Positions 47,301 through 57,122 of a stretch of 64,000 nucleotides of DNA are shown piece after piece. This DNA comes from Tetracentron sinense (lineage: Eukaryota > Streptophyta > Magnoliopsida > Trochodendrales > Trochodendraceae). The notes under the pieces were generated by a model. The model had not been told where the DNA came from. It saw only the letters and a list, made by a program, of their open reading frames with translations, and did not search any database. The DNA is taken from assembly GCA_015143295.1 (NCBI GenBank), contig CM026559.1, positions 22,520,826 to 22,584,825 of the forward strand, written 5' to 3'. Position 1 is the first letter of the stretch. Each line of letters opens with the position of its first letter. A program made the position numbers and the translations under genes.

Positions 47301-47321
47301 CCACCCTCGGTTGGGTAGGGA

Positions 47322-47745
47322 TGGCAATGGGCCCGGTTAATTGTGTTACCCACCCCGATCTGCCCTTATTGTGACAGGTTTGGAGAGTTCTTAAACATGG
47401 TAGGGACATGTTTGGAAATGAAGGGTTAACCCGAGTCGGGTTCGGTTGGGTTCGGTTGGGAATGGTTTTAAGCCGCACCCTACCCCATCCACCCACCCAC
47501 CCACCCACCCGTTTATAAGATAAAATTACTATTTTACCTTTAAATTAATCCTAAAGTTATCTAAATATATTATTTATAATATAAAATAGCAGGTTGACCC
47601 GTCCCAGCCGGGCTAGTGCTTAACAGGACGGGACGGAGTGGGAATGAGGTTAAAAGGGCTTTGAAAAATTCGAACCGCACTGCCCCAACCCGGATCTGGG
47701 ACGGGCACGGGCACGGGCAAGTCTTGAAACCCGTTGCCATCCTAC
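47322..47745. mobile_element. hAT-type MITE with GGATGGCAA termini
   Basis: The left end TAGGGATGGCAATGGGC and the right end CCCGTTGCCATCCTA form imperfect inverted termini seen in a widespread class of plant hAT-type non-autonomous elements. About 420 bp, no transposase. Copy 1 at 44885-45118 keeps only the right part. Confidence 0.55.
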
Positions 47746-47891
47746 ACGCAAAGCGTGAATCCTCCCCATGTTCAATCTTAACTTATTACTTAAAAAAAAC
47801 AAACTAATTTGACTCTGTTTCTAAAAAAAAAAAAAAAAAACGAAAACAGTGTTGGTTTCATTTCTCACTCACTCACTTCACACACACACTA

Positions 47892-47924
<33 letters not shown>

Positions 47925-48248
47925 ATTATAACAAGCACAAACGTTGTTTTTTTATATTTTTCAAGTTGTCATTTGTCTTGCAGCATCTCCAGGAGCATGG
48001 TTAGTGCTATAAACTCTTGACATTTGAAAAATTATATAGGGAATCAAATACAAATATAATTGATTCATTCACTATACTTAAGACTTGTTTCCAGGTTCTT
48101 ATAAGCATTGTTCATGGTTCATGTACTATACTTGAATACTTTGTTTTGTCACTATTAATTAAGCAAGGAAGATGAAACAGGCTACTGTGAGAGCCGGATT
48201 TATGCAAGATCTGCCAACTGATTTCTAAGAAAAAAGCCGACACTTACC

Positions 48249-48390
48249 CTATGTTTGGTTGCCGAGAAAATAAGTGAAAGCATGGAAAAGAAAAGAAAAT
48301 TAGACAAACCACAACTACAAATTGTATTAGAAATCTGAAATTTTCTTTTCTTTTCCATGTTTTCACTTATTTTCTGGCAACCAAACATAG
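48249..48390. mobile_element. 142-bp foldback MITE
   Basis: The two halves are inverted copies over about 53 bp each, beginning CTATGTTTGGTTGCC and ending GGCAACCAAACATAG, with a loop of about 35 bp. Arms differ at only a few positions, so the copy is fairly young. The CTATGTTTGGTT end resembles Tourist-like MITEs, but no 3-bp target duplication could be confirmed. Confidence 0.75.
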
Positions 48391-49034
48391 CATTTAAGAA
48401 AGCTGTTAATTCAACTGTACAATGAGAAAATTAAATGCAAATTCAAGAAATAAAAATACAAATTCAGTCATGGGGAAGCAGGAGCTGATTTTGGGTGCAG
48501 TAAGTCCGCCGAACTAGAGTTAGGATCCTATTCAATCGTTCAATCACATCCACAGTCAACACGTGTCCCTTTTAACCCCCCCATCAACTGTGGTTAACAC
48601 AATCAACACACCTAAAATTGGAGTTCCAGAAATTTGGGTAGTTATTCCAGTTGCTTAAAACATTAGGAAAGTTAAAAGCCGCGAAATTCTCAAAAGGGCA
48701 TTGGTCTGAGAGGATTGTAGTTGATATTCTCGAAAGGGCATTGGCCTGGGAGGTTTGTAGCTGATCCTGTATAAGCAGATTGAAAGAGAAAATATAACAG
48801 TCCAATTTAGAGGTAAAACATTCATACCTCCAATAGTTAAAAGTTCAAAATTTCTCTCAATTTTCGACAATTCCTCTTCAGAGGGGCGACCCCTTGGATC
48901 GAACAGTCAAAGAATCAAATAGTAGGACATTAATTCCATCATATGTATAAATATATATTTGTTTCATGCTCTTAAATTAACTGAAACATGAGAATGATAT
49001 TCACCAACAGATAAACAAGATGAATAGATCTCAC
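48391..49034. other. intergenic or intron sequence, minus-strand exon-like pieces only
   Basis: Minus-strand stretches such as RPSEEELSKIERNFELLTIG (48,830-48,890) are open but give no frame compatible with the TPR-like model upstream. A direct repeat of about 40 bp with GAATATCAACTACAATCCTC lies near 48,690-48,750. Nothing else recognised. Confidence 0.4.
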
Positions 49035-52000
49035 CTGATACAGAAACTGAAACTGAGTGTAATTTCTTAGAAATAAAGGGCTGCAAGGATTTTCCTTAAC
49101 CATCTTCTTACAGTACTCCTCGACATTGGACCCATTGTGAACACTATGACTTGAACCTGCAGGAGTAAAATCAGTACTATCACTACCACCAAACCACCTT
49201 CTTTTGGCATTTATATGTTACCTCATAAACTAGAACACATTACCCACGAGATAAAAGGCAGATTTCTCGATATTCTAACAATTTATCGTCTTTCGAGAAT
49301 GTTAGAAAATATCTTTCAAACAGTTCGTAATAAACAGTAACTGGTTGTTAGTAGGTTCAAAATTAAAATATGTTGTCGATATGTTACTCTTCTTTGGTTC
49401 TCATTCATGTTGGAACAAAAATTGCAATTGCTCTAGTTATTGTCGCACCCTTTACTGAAGAGATGCTATAGTCAATAGATTAATTATTTACATGAATTTA
49501 GTAGCAGCCGCTAAATCCTCAAGCTTTCAAGAAGAAAGATGCATCTTCCAAAATTATTTTAGAAAAAAAAACTCTATGAAATGCACCAAGTTCCATATGA
49601 AGGCAAAACATGACTTTCCAAATTGGAAAGGGAGCTTGGCTTGCCAACTCCAAGTTGAAAAGTCTTTCATAAATTGTAAGTCATTGATTAAATCTAGAGA
49701 AGTTAACTCTTGTTCACATACATGAGCATATAACTGCAACAGTATAAATGTTGATTAAATCATTCTCCATAGAACATAGGTTACTATTTGCTCACCATAA
49801 GACCTATATTTGGGGGAAGATCTTCCACAATAGTAATATAGGTTATTAGATGTTTGCCAGAGTTTTTATTACATGTTATGATGAACCCACAAATACCATC
49901 TGCAGCTCACTTTAATCTCAATGATGATTTAATGTGATGTATAATTGATTTATTATTTTTTGTCTATATATTTATTATTTTTTGCCTATATATTTATTAC
50001 TTTTTATAAATGAAATTGATATGGCCTTCCTGATCTGGTTAGTCTCCAATCATTTCCAAAAGATTTCAGGTATTCAGGACATTTGAGGGGGAAAAGTAGT
50101 TCAATATGTTACCCAAGCCTACACTATTTTTATATGAAGTTCCCCACTTACAGTCCATTCCAGTTCCATTTGTGCCCAAAATTGGCATGAATTTATTGAG
50201 TGGTTGTATTTTTGTGGTGCTGGCCATCTCCCCGGCTAGCTACAACTACTGAGAAGATCCCAAGTCTAAAAATTTGTTGCTCTACTTTTATTAGTTTATA
50301 CTTTAATAATTCTATCACTCCTTTCATTTTTATCATTTACTAATTATATTTAAATTTTCTTGTAGGCTAACCATCCGGTAAAAACTATGTCCCTCCCCAA
50401 CATGGACCCCAAGGGCCACAGAAGGGCAGTCACTACCTTCTGCATTTCGTCGGCAATCCTCTTCCTGATCGGCATCATTTGGATATGCTACAAAGCAAAA
50501 GCATCCAAAAAACACTCTGCAACCGTCCATCCTGCTCCTGTAGAAGAGCAGCAGTGAGATAATTGGGCAGGCGGCCATATTATTAGGCCTTGATTTTGAG
50601 TTGTGAGTAGTGTTTGTATCAGACTCATTATACTTTAGTAGATGTTTCTTTAGGCTCTGCTGTTTTTGGGGACCGTGATGGTTGATCCAAATTTGTGGGT
50701 TTTGTTATTACCGGTTTCATGATAAACAAGATGGTTTGTTTTATATATTAAACTTTATTATTGTCATTTTTGGAGACTCGTGTTTAATATGTCTGATATG
50801 CTATGAAATTAGACAGGTTAAACGGTGTGATGATTCCAAGGTTCCATTCTAGTCAAGGTGGGATTTTGGGGTCATTACAATAAGTCATAGCCTGATAGTT
50901 AATTACTCATAAAAAGCACTTGGCGCAAGACACCTACAAAGTGAACCCAAGTGTGTGGATAGATAATCAATCTGAATGTGCTCATCTTCCAGGAATCTGT
51001 GGGGGACTATTGTCGACAAAGCTACCAAATCGGATGCAGGGGACAAATTGGAGGATAGTGGATTCAAGGGCAGCATCTGAAATGGAGTCATGGGATTCAC
51101 AACCTGAAAAACAAAAGAATTGGAAGTTAGGTTTTCTCCTCAAAGTATTTGCAGGCATAAAAGCACTCTGATTAGCTGCAACTCGGGAACAAGGAAATAG
51201 CTCAAAAAAAAATCTGTTCACCAATTGTAAAGACTGTAACTTTGGTAAATTAAGCAACTTGAATTTTTTTTTACATTTCTAATGAACAAATCAGGAAGCT
51301 ATTGATCATACACTCTACCAGAAGGTAATATCAAATGTCTGAAAACTTACACATCAGGGCATATCAAATTTTCTCCAACCCATCAGGCACCAAATTCGAG
51401 ATTCAAAATTTCTATTCAGTTTCAATTGGTTGTAGAAAAATATAAATACCACAATATATCAAGTTCTGAAAGATCTTGCTGGTTCACATGAAACCCGAAA
51501 ACAAATCTATTATCCAATCTTGAAGAAAAACAAAAAAAGGGATACTTACCACTGTCGATTCTCTGGAGGACAGTTGGGGAGACTAATCCGGAGAGAGAAA
51601 GAGGAAGTTTCAATCATAGTTACCAAGTCGTGAAGCGAAAGCAAGAAGCGGGAAGCGAAACTCAAAATTTTTTTAAGAAACGGGAAGCGAGAAATAGATA
51701 TAGGTGCATCATTCCCATTATGTTAGAATGACCAATCATACCTTAAATTTTATTTTATATGAGATATTTGTAGAGAAGTAGGTGCCTTAGAGTCTTAGGT
51801 TTCAATTCAACGATACTTGCTTAGGATATATGTAAACTTAGGTCCATTCCATTACTTTCTAAATAGTAAATTCATAACCTCCTTGACTACTAAATGAGAA
51901 GTAAGTGGAAGCGAGTTTGGGAAACAAACTTCCTAGGAAGCTAACTTCCCATCTTGTACATAGCTTCCCGACAACTATGGTTTCAATATTTCGTTAGGGA

Positions 52001-52326
52001 GATGGAGAGAGAGTGTGTGTGTGAGGGGGATTTGATGGGGAGGGAGAGAGATTTGTTGGGAGGTGAATAAGTGGGGAGAGAGGGTTTGTTGGGATACAAA
52101 TTGGTGGGGATTAGAGGGAGAAGAGAGGAAAGGTTTTTGCCTGTACCTTAACTTCAATTAATGAAAGGAACATCGGGCCAGAGAGAGCATCACCATTATC
52201 GAGGGAGTGACGTTTCATGAATCGTTGGAGAAGAAGGTGAGAACGCTCGTTGTTAGAAAAGTAGATGAGAGGGAATAAGTTGGAAGTACTAAATGGGAAC
52301 GGTAACATAACAGGTAGCACCACCAT
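49035..52326 (-). pseudogene. TPR-like protein gene model, minus strand, apparently lacking its C-terminal part
   Basis: Four exons on the minus strand join without a stop: 52326-52147 (ATG, 60 codons, donor AAG|GTACAG), 51562-51550 (13-nt microexon between a strong pyrimidine tract with CCAG and the donor GTAAGT), 51103-51026, and 49156-49035. Phases 0, 1 and 1 fit, giving 131 residues. The last exon contains NVEEYCKKMVKENPCSPLFL and RNYTQFQFLYQ, matching the start of the TPR region in a family of plant TPR-like superfamily proteins. A 6-bp tandem duplication seems to have added the second QF. The family normally goes on for over 100 residues with repeats, and I find no continuing exon before 48,200. 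It is either a truncated pseudogene or a gene whose remaining exons I missed. The upstream exons are supported by signals only. Confidence 0.42.
50387..50557 (+). CDS. possible small single-pass membrane protein (56 aa)
   Basis: ATG 50387 opens a 56-codon frame: a short basic N-terminus (KGHRR), one hydrophobic segment of about 18 residues (residues 18-35, ILFLIGIIWICY), a lysine-rich flank and a Pro/Glu-rich tail. A good splice acceptor (TTTTCTTGTAG) lies 21 bp upstream, so this may be the last exon of a longer gene. It lies opposite an intron of the TPR-like model. Family not recognised. Confidence 0.35.
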   Translation: MSLPNMDPKGHRRAVTTFCISSAILFLIGIIWICYKAKASKKHSATVHPAPVEEQQ

Positions 52327-53157
52327 TTAAATAGTAAACTTGCATATTAGTTGAGTTTTACTTGCTTTCATCAATTTTCTAATAAGTGTGCAAATTCTAT
52401 TAAGAAGAAATTGACGAAAGAAGAGTATGACAACGTCAAATCCATGCCCAACATGGATTTGACACTGAAGGAACCCCATCACCTCAACATAAATTAATAG
52501 ATGAGAACACAAGATCTTTTAGAATTCTCTCTTAGTTGCGCAAAGTGGAAGTAGATGTGGGTGACACTGCACATGCAATTAAATGAGTCTATTTAACATT
52601 GACATCAACTTTTAAAGACCATATTCATAGATAAAAATAACTTAAAACTGACCGCATTTAAAGAGCCCACAATGGAATGTTGTGCCGTAGTTGGTGATGG
52701 GAGCAAAAGTAGGTTTGGGGCATGAGCAAGAAGAGGAACAATAATCTGGGAGCAGCACCGCAGATAAGCTGCAAGCATCATTACAGAATAAACGACCTCT
52801 ATTACTTTCATGATAGATGTAGAACTCAGATTTAAAATAAAAGCTTAAATGATAATTTCAAAATTCAAAAGGAAAAAATCTGTAAATGCAAACATAAGCA
52901 TTACTGCATGCTTTTATAACATATGTGAGGCAAGAAGACAAGGATTTTGTGACAAATCCCACAAAATCCTAGTCTTTTTGCCCCGAAAAGGGAGAGATTG
53001 TAATAGGGAGAGTAGGGCTAGCAAAATCGAAAGGTCAATACTCCATGGCCTCCAAGAACATTATCATTGTAAATTTGTAATTATTGCAGTTATTACTATA
53101 TTGGAATCTTTAAACAGTGACATTTAATAAAGTAACCCCCCTTAGGTAATTTCATCA

Positions 53158-54085
53158 TTTTTTTGATAGGTAAGCATCATCTTCATTAGAAGCCAAATAG
53201 TACGAACAAGGATTTTGCTAGCCCCAGTTGCATATCTTCCAAAGACACGCAACTCATTAGAAGCCAAATAGTAGGAACAAGGATTTTGCTAGCCCCAATT
53301 GCATATCTTCCAAAGACGCAACTGGGGCCATACAAATGTCAAACTTGCTTTGAATTTTGTTTTTTCAGCCATTAAAATAATGAAATATCTCCAAGTGTTT
53401 GGCTCCTCTTGCGTCTATGGAAAAATTTAGAGTAAATGTGACTGGGGCTAGCACTCCTCATAGGAATAAAGACTGAACCAGAGTAAACAAAAAAAAAAAA
53501 AAACTACAAGGGCTCGGAAAAGTAGATTACAAACACATGAGCCAGAAGCTACAACAAAAATGGCTCCCTTTAGGCAAGGAACTCCAATGTCCTCCCAAGT
53601 CCCATCCATATGCTGCCCCTCTAAAAGAAAACAAGTTCATTGTGAGCTGGCAGATCCGCCGGATCACCCGGTCCGCATGAAAAGAGGTGTCCTCGAAAAT
53701 CCGTCTATTATGCTCTTTCCAGATAGACCAAGATTGAGTCCCTAGGAACAATGCTCACAAATGGTTCAAATGGGGACCTAACAAACCCAACTTCCAACAA
53801 GATAAGAAGCTCTGGAAGGAATAGGAAAAAAATCCATGCAAGTTCAAAAAAGCTAGAAAATCGCTCCAGAGGTCAAATGCAAGGAACAGTGCAAAAACAG
53901 ACGATCGACTGATTGCTCCACTGCAAGGCACACCACATATCTATTTGGGATGTTCCAACCTCTGCTTTGAAGATAAGATTTTATCCAAAAAATTTGTCCA
54001 AAGGAAAAAAGAAACCTTGGATGGCATGTCGGCACACCACACCACTTTAATAGGGAATGCCAAGTGGGGATAATCACTTCAGACC
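53158..54085 (-). pseudogene. 3' remnant of an L1-type LINE (zf-RVT region)
   Basis: The minus-strand translation shows two pieces of the C-terminal region of plant L1 ORF2: SRGWNIPNRYVVC, then SVDRLFLHC (about 54,000-53,890) and SWSIWKEHNRRIFED (about 53,740-53,700). The 3' end reads TTACCTATCAAAAAAA on the minus strand (53158-53174), the usual tail of plant LINEs. Stops and frameshifts are frequent. A ~71-bp direct duplication (53183-53325) lies near the tail. Confidence 0.65.
53183..53325. repeat. tandem duplication, ~71-bp unit
   Basis: CATTAGAAGCCAAATAGTA starts at 53183 and at 53254; the two units differ at a few positions, including a small indel. Confidence 0.8.
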
Positions 54086-54780
54086 CTCAAGAAGGATCTA
54101 AAAGTAAACTAATCTTTGTTTTCCCTGGACCACTCTCATCCCTAGAATTAGGGTTTAGAGCCACTGACTCTAGGCATGCCAGCAGGCTAGCAAAACTACT
54201 CACCTCCCAATCCTGTAATGGACGCCTAAATCTAGGGACCCAAACTACTGATCCACCCCTAACCTCAAAAGAGGATGACACCTGCAAGCACCCAATTTTT
54301 ACACTCTGTGTAACCAGGGTTAACTAGCGTCTAACCCTGGTCATCCCCAGTTGAGCCCCTAAACCCTAGTTAAGCCCTAGGTATGCCCAAAAGCCTCAAA
54401 ACCTTAAAACCAAACCCTTTGGGCTCAAAGCCCATCCCATCTAAAGCCTCAAACCTTACCCTTAACCTTAAGCTAAACCCTAGGTCTAACCCTAGGAGAG
54501 CCCTAGATCAAGCCCTAGACCTAACCCTACCCTAAGCCCTAGCTGAAACCTAGGTATAAGCCTCACGGGCTCAAAGCCCATTTAACAAGTCCAAACACTC
54601 AAAACCTAAACCTAGGCCTTTGTGGGCCCAAGCAAGGGCCCACCAACCTTAAGGGTCTACTAGGGTGGGGCCCACACCCCTCAAATTCGAAAAACAGGCG
54701 GGAAAGCTCCCAAAAGGGCAAGCTTATCCATAGTTCGGCCCAAGTGTGCGAGAGCTTGGCCCGAAATATAAAAAACTCCA

Positions 54781-54850
54781 GGGTGTCGGTAATCGAATTA
54801 CCGACACCCCCATTTTTTGCCGTTGTTTTGGGTGGCGGTTTACCGCCACC
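54781..54850. promoter_or_regulatory. two long palindromes upstream of the Tat-like LTR TATA box
   Basis: The first (54781-54809) has 13-bp arms GGGTGTCGGTAAT / ATTACCGACACCC around CGA. The second (54831-54850) has arms GGTGGCGGT / ACCGCCACC around TT. Both are perfect. They precede the TATA-like sequence by about 120-180 bp. Confidence 0.7.
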
Positions 54851-55222
54851 ACTGAAACTTGCAGAAACGCATATCAGAGCCCCCTACAGTCACCTGGGTC
54901 CTTCACTGGTTGGTTCCCCATGCCTGTGGGGATGACCTAAATGCCCCCAGGCCTCCTCTCTCCTTCTATAAGAGCTCCACCACCCCCTTGAGTTCGGAAT
55001 AGCCAAAAACTCCAAAAAAAACTTGTCAAAACTCTGTTAAAACCTCCCCAGTCCTCTTCTCTCCCTTGCTCAAGCCATAGCAGACCCTTAGGACTCACCC
55101 TAGAGCTCCATAAACCTCTTACACCACCGCAGCTCAGCCACCACCACCGTACAACCTCTACAGTAGGCCGTGGTCTGGTAGGGCCCTCCCCACCTTTTGT
55201 TTCTTGTTGCAAAACATTGTAA

Positions 55223-55249
55223 GACCCCCTGGTCTTATTCCAGGGGGTC
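55223..55249 (+). other. strong hairpin within the Tat-like LTR
   Basis: A perfect 10-bp stem GACCCCCTGG / CCAGGGGGTC with a 7-base loop, about 260 bp after the TATA-like site and followed by a T-rich run. It could shape the 5' or 3' end of the transcript; role unknown. Confidence 0.5.
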
Positions 55250-55481
55250 CATTATTGTTGTTTTTGCGTTTCAGTAACTCATAGCCAAGGACAGGGAGTC
55301 CATGTCTTCTTCATAGGCATAGGATAATCCCTCGAGGCTTACACGGGTGCAACACCATCTTTTCGATGCATGGAACACTCCCCATAGGGTTTGGGGGTCC
55401 CTCAATCCATGAGGGAACCCTTCGACCCCTGCTGGTTCAAGGGCAGTGGGGGAAAACAAATTTTTTTGAAAATCAGCTGGT

Positions 55482-56117
55482 GGTCGGTAATGGGATTACC
55501 AACCCTATGTGTCCTCCCTGTAACTCAGCCTTTCACCCTAGTTAGTCCAGGCCCTGGTCAGTTCTGGGGCCATTGTTAGGTACTTCAGACCCTTGGCAAG
55601 TCCCCTACAAAAAATCAGACCCTAACTTGACCCCTAATCTTGGTTAGTGGGCCTTCAAACCCAGTCTGCCTTTCTGTCGGTGATCTTATTACCGACAATT
55701 TGGAACAATTTTTACAGTGGCTTTGGGCCCTCGTGGGGCCCACACATGATATACCCTGGGGCCCACCATTGGTCCATTAGAAAGCCCTAACTCTTAGCTT
55801 CCTCCTTATAAAATTTTAGGCCTAGGGGCCAAGCCTAACCGTGATTAGCAGGGCCCCAAACATTGGTTAAACTCCCTATTCCAGTTGTTGGTAATCGGAT
55901 TACCAACAGCACAAGCTTAATTTTTACCAACTTTGGGCTCTTGTGGGGGCCACACCCGAAGTGCTATTGGGCTGAGATCAGGCCCATTGGATAGCCTGGA
56001 CTTCAGGCTACCTAACCATGCTTCTATTTTCCCCAGGGGTGATCCCTAACCCCTGTTAAACTCTTACAAAATGTGGTTAAAAATTTGCTATAATGGAGGT
56101 AATCCGATTACCTTCAT
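55482..56117. repeat. dispersed copies of the GGTAATC-N-GATTACC palindrome
   Basis: Copies at 55482-55504 (one mismatch), 55675-55697 (one mismatch), 55886-55908 (perfect 11-bp arms) and 56092-56117 (one mismatch). Each is about 190-210 bp from the next, unlike the tight phasing in other LTRs. Confidence 0.7.
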
Positions 56118-57122
56118 TTTATAAAATTTTGATCTCGGGCTTTGTGCAGGGCCCAAACCTGGTAGGAGGCCATTCTAGGTCATGCCATACCTTCTGGACC
56201 CACTTTTGACTAACCTTGACCCTTCACCATGATTAAAAACGCCTCCGATTAACTTTTAACCATGAGTAAGCACCACTTAACCCCATAAAAATTTGGAAAA
56301 ATCCCAAAAACTCCAGAAAAATATAAAAGACCAAAAAATGAACTTCTTGGACTTTTTAACCATGGTTAACACTCTTAATCATGGTTAACTCCCTTTTAAA
56401 CCCGGTTAGTAACCCTAACCCTGGGTTAACACACCCCTTTGCCTCCGAGCTTCACCCTTGGCCTACCGGGCCTAAACCCTAGTCTACCAGACTACCCCTC
56501 GACCTACCGGGCCCATACTTTGCACATTGACCAATCCCGGTCAAGCAAAACCCTAATCTACCATATTAGGCCTATTAGCCACCTTTGGTGCACACATTCA
56601 CACCCTTAGCCTTAGCACAGGCTCAAGTGCTAGAACTACGCTCGGTCTGATCTCACCCCTAATGTGAGTACGTAGGCAACCCAACCCGAGTTCGACCCTA
56701 GTTAGATTTTTCTTTCTTCCGGTTAGTATTAACTTAAACACTTTGACATTTGATTAACATTGAGACTAATTTTGGCTTAAACCTAGCAAGTAGGAAACCA
56801 CTATATGTGGAAGTGTCGGGGTGCCTAACCTCTTCCCCAAACTTAACCAAACCTCTTACCCTGATCTTTGATTGGAGACCAAGACATTATCCAACATTTC
56901 TCAGGGATTTATCCATTCTGAATGAATAAGTGGCGACTTTAATCCCGTGAGATTAATTTTTAGGGCTCCCCAAAACCCATGCTCACAACACCGACCCTAA
57001 TGAGTCCAAAGATAGCAAAAATAGTGCACGGAAATCCTGTTTGAGAGTATTAGGACCATACCACAAATCGGATCAGAACTTTACCCCTTCCCCGTTGACG
57101 ACAACAAATCTGGTATGACTAT

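Larger units (their letters stand above)
54280..56935 (+). mobile_element. Tat/Ogre-like gypsy LTR (solo or partial)
   Basis: A gene-free segment rich in CCCTAACC/CCCTAG words. It starts near TGACACCTGCAAGCACCC and ends around AAGTGGCGACTTTAA, similar to the TGGCGACTC junction of Tat-lineage elements. The right part has GAACTACG-like and GTACGTAGGCAACCC, known Tat LTR words. A TATA-like CTATAAGAG lies at about 54,966. Five dispersed palindromes with the core GGTAATCNGATTACC are listed separately. No internal coding region follows; the next element begins at 57123. The many CCCTAA words are not a telomere-repeat array. Confidence 0.5.

Noticed and set aside
52849..53127. 92-codon plus-strand ORF
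   Set aside because: No recognisable family, AT-rich, no start or splice context, next to LINE remnants.
54330..56420. Telomere-like or interstitial telomeric repeat
   Set aside because: CCCTAACC/CCCTAG words are frequent but irregular, without tandem CCCTAAA units; LTR words and palindromes give a better explanation.
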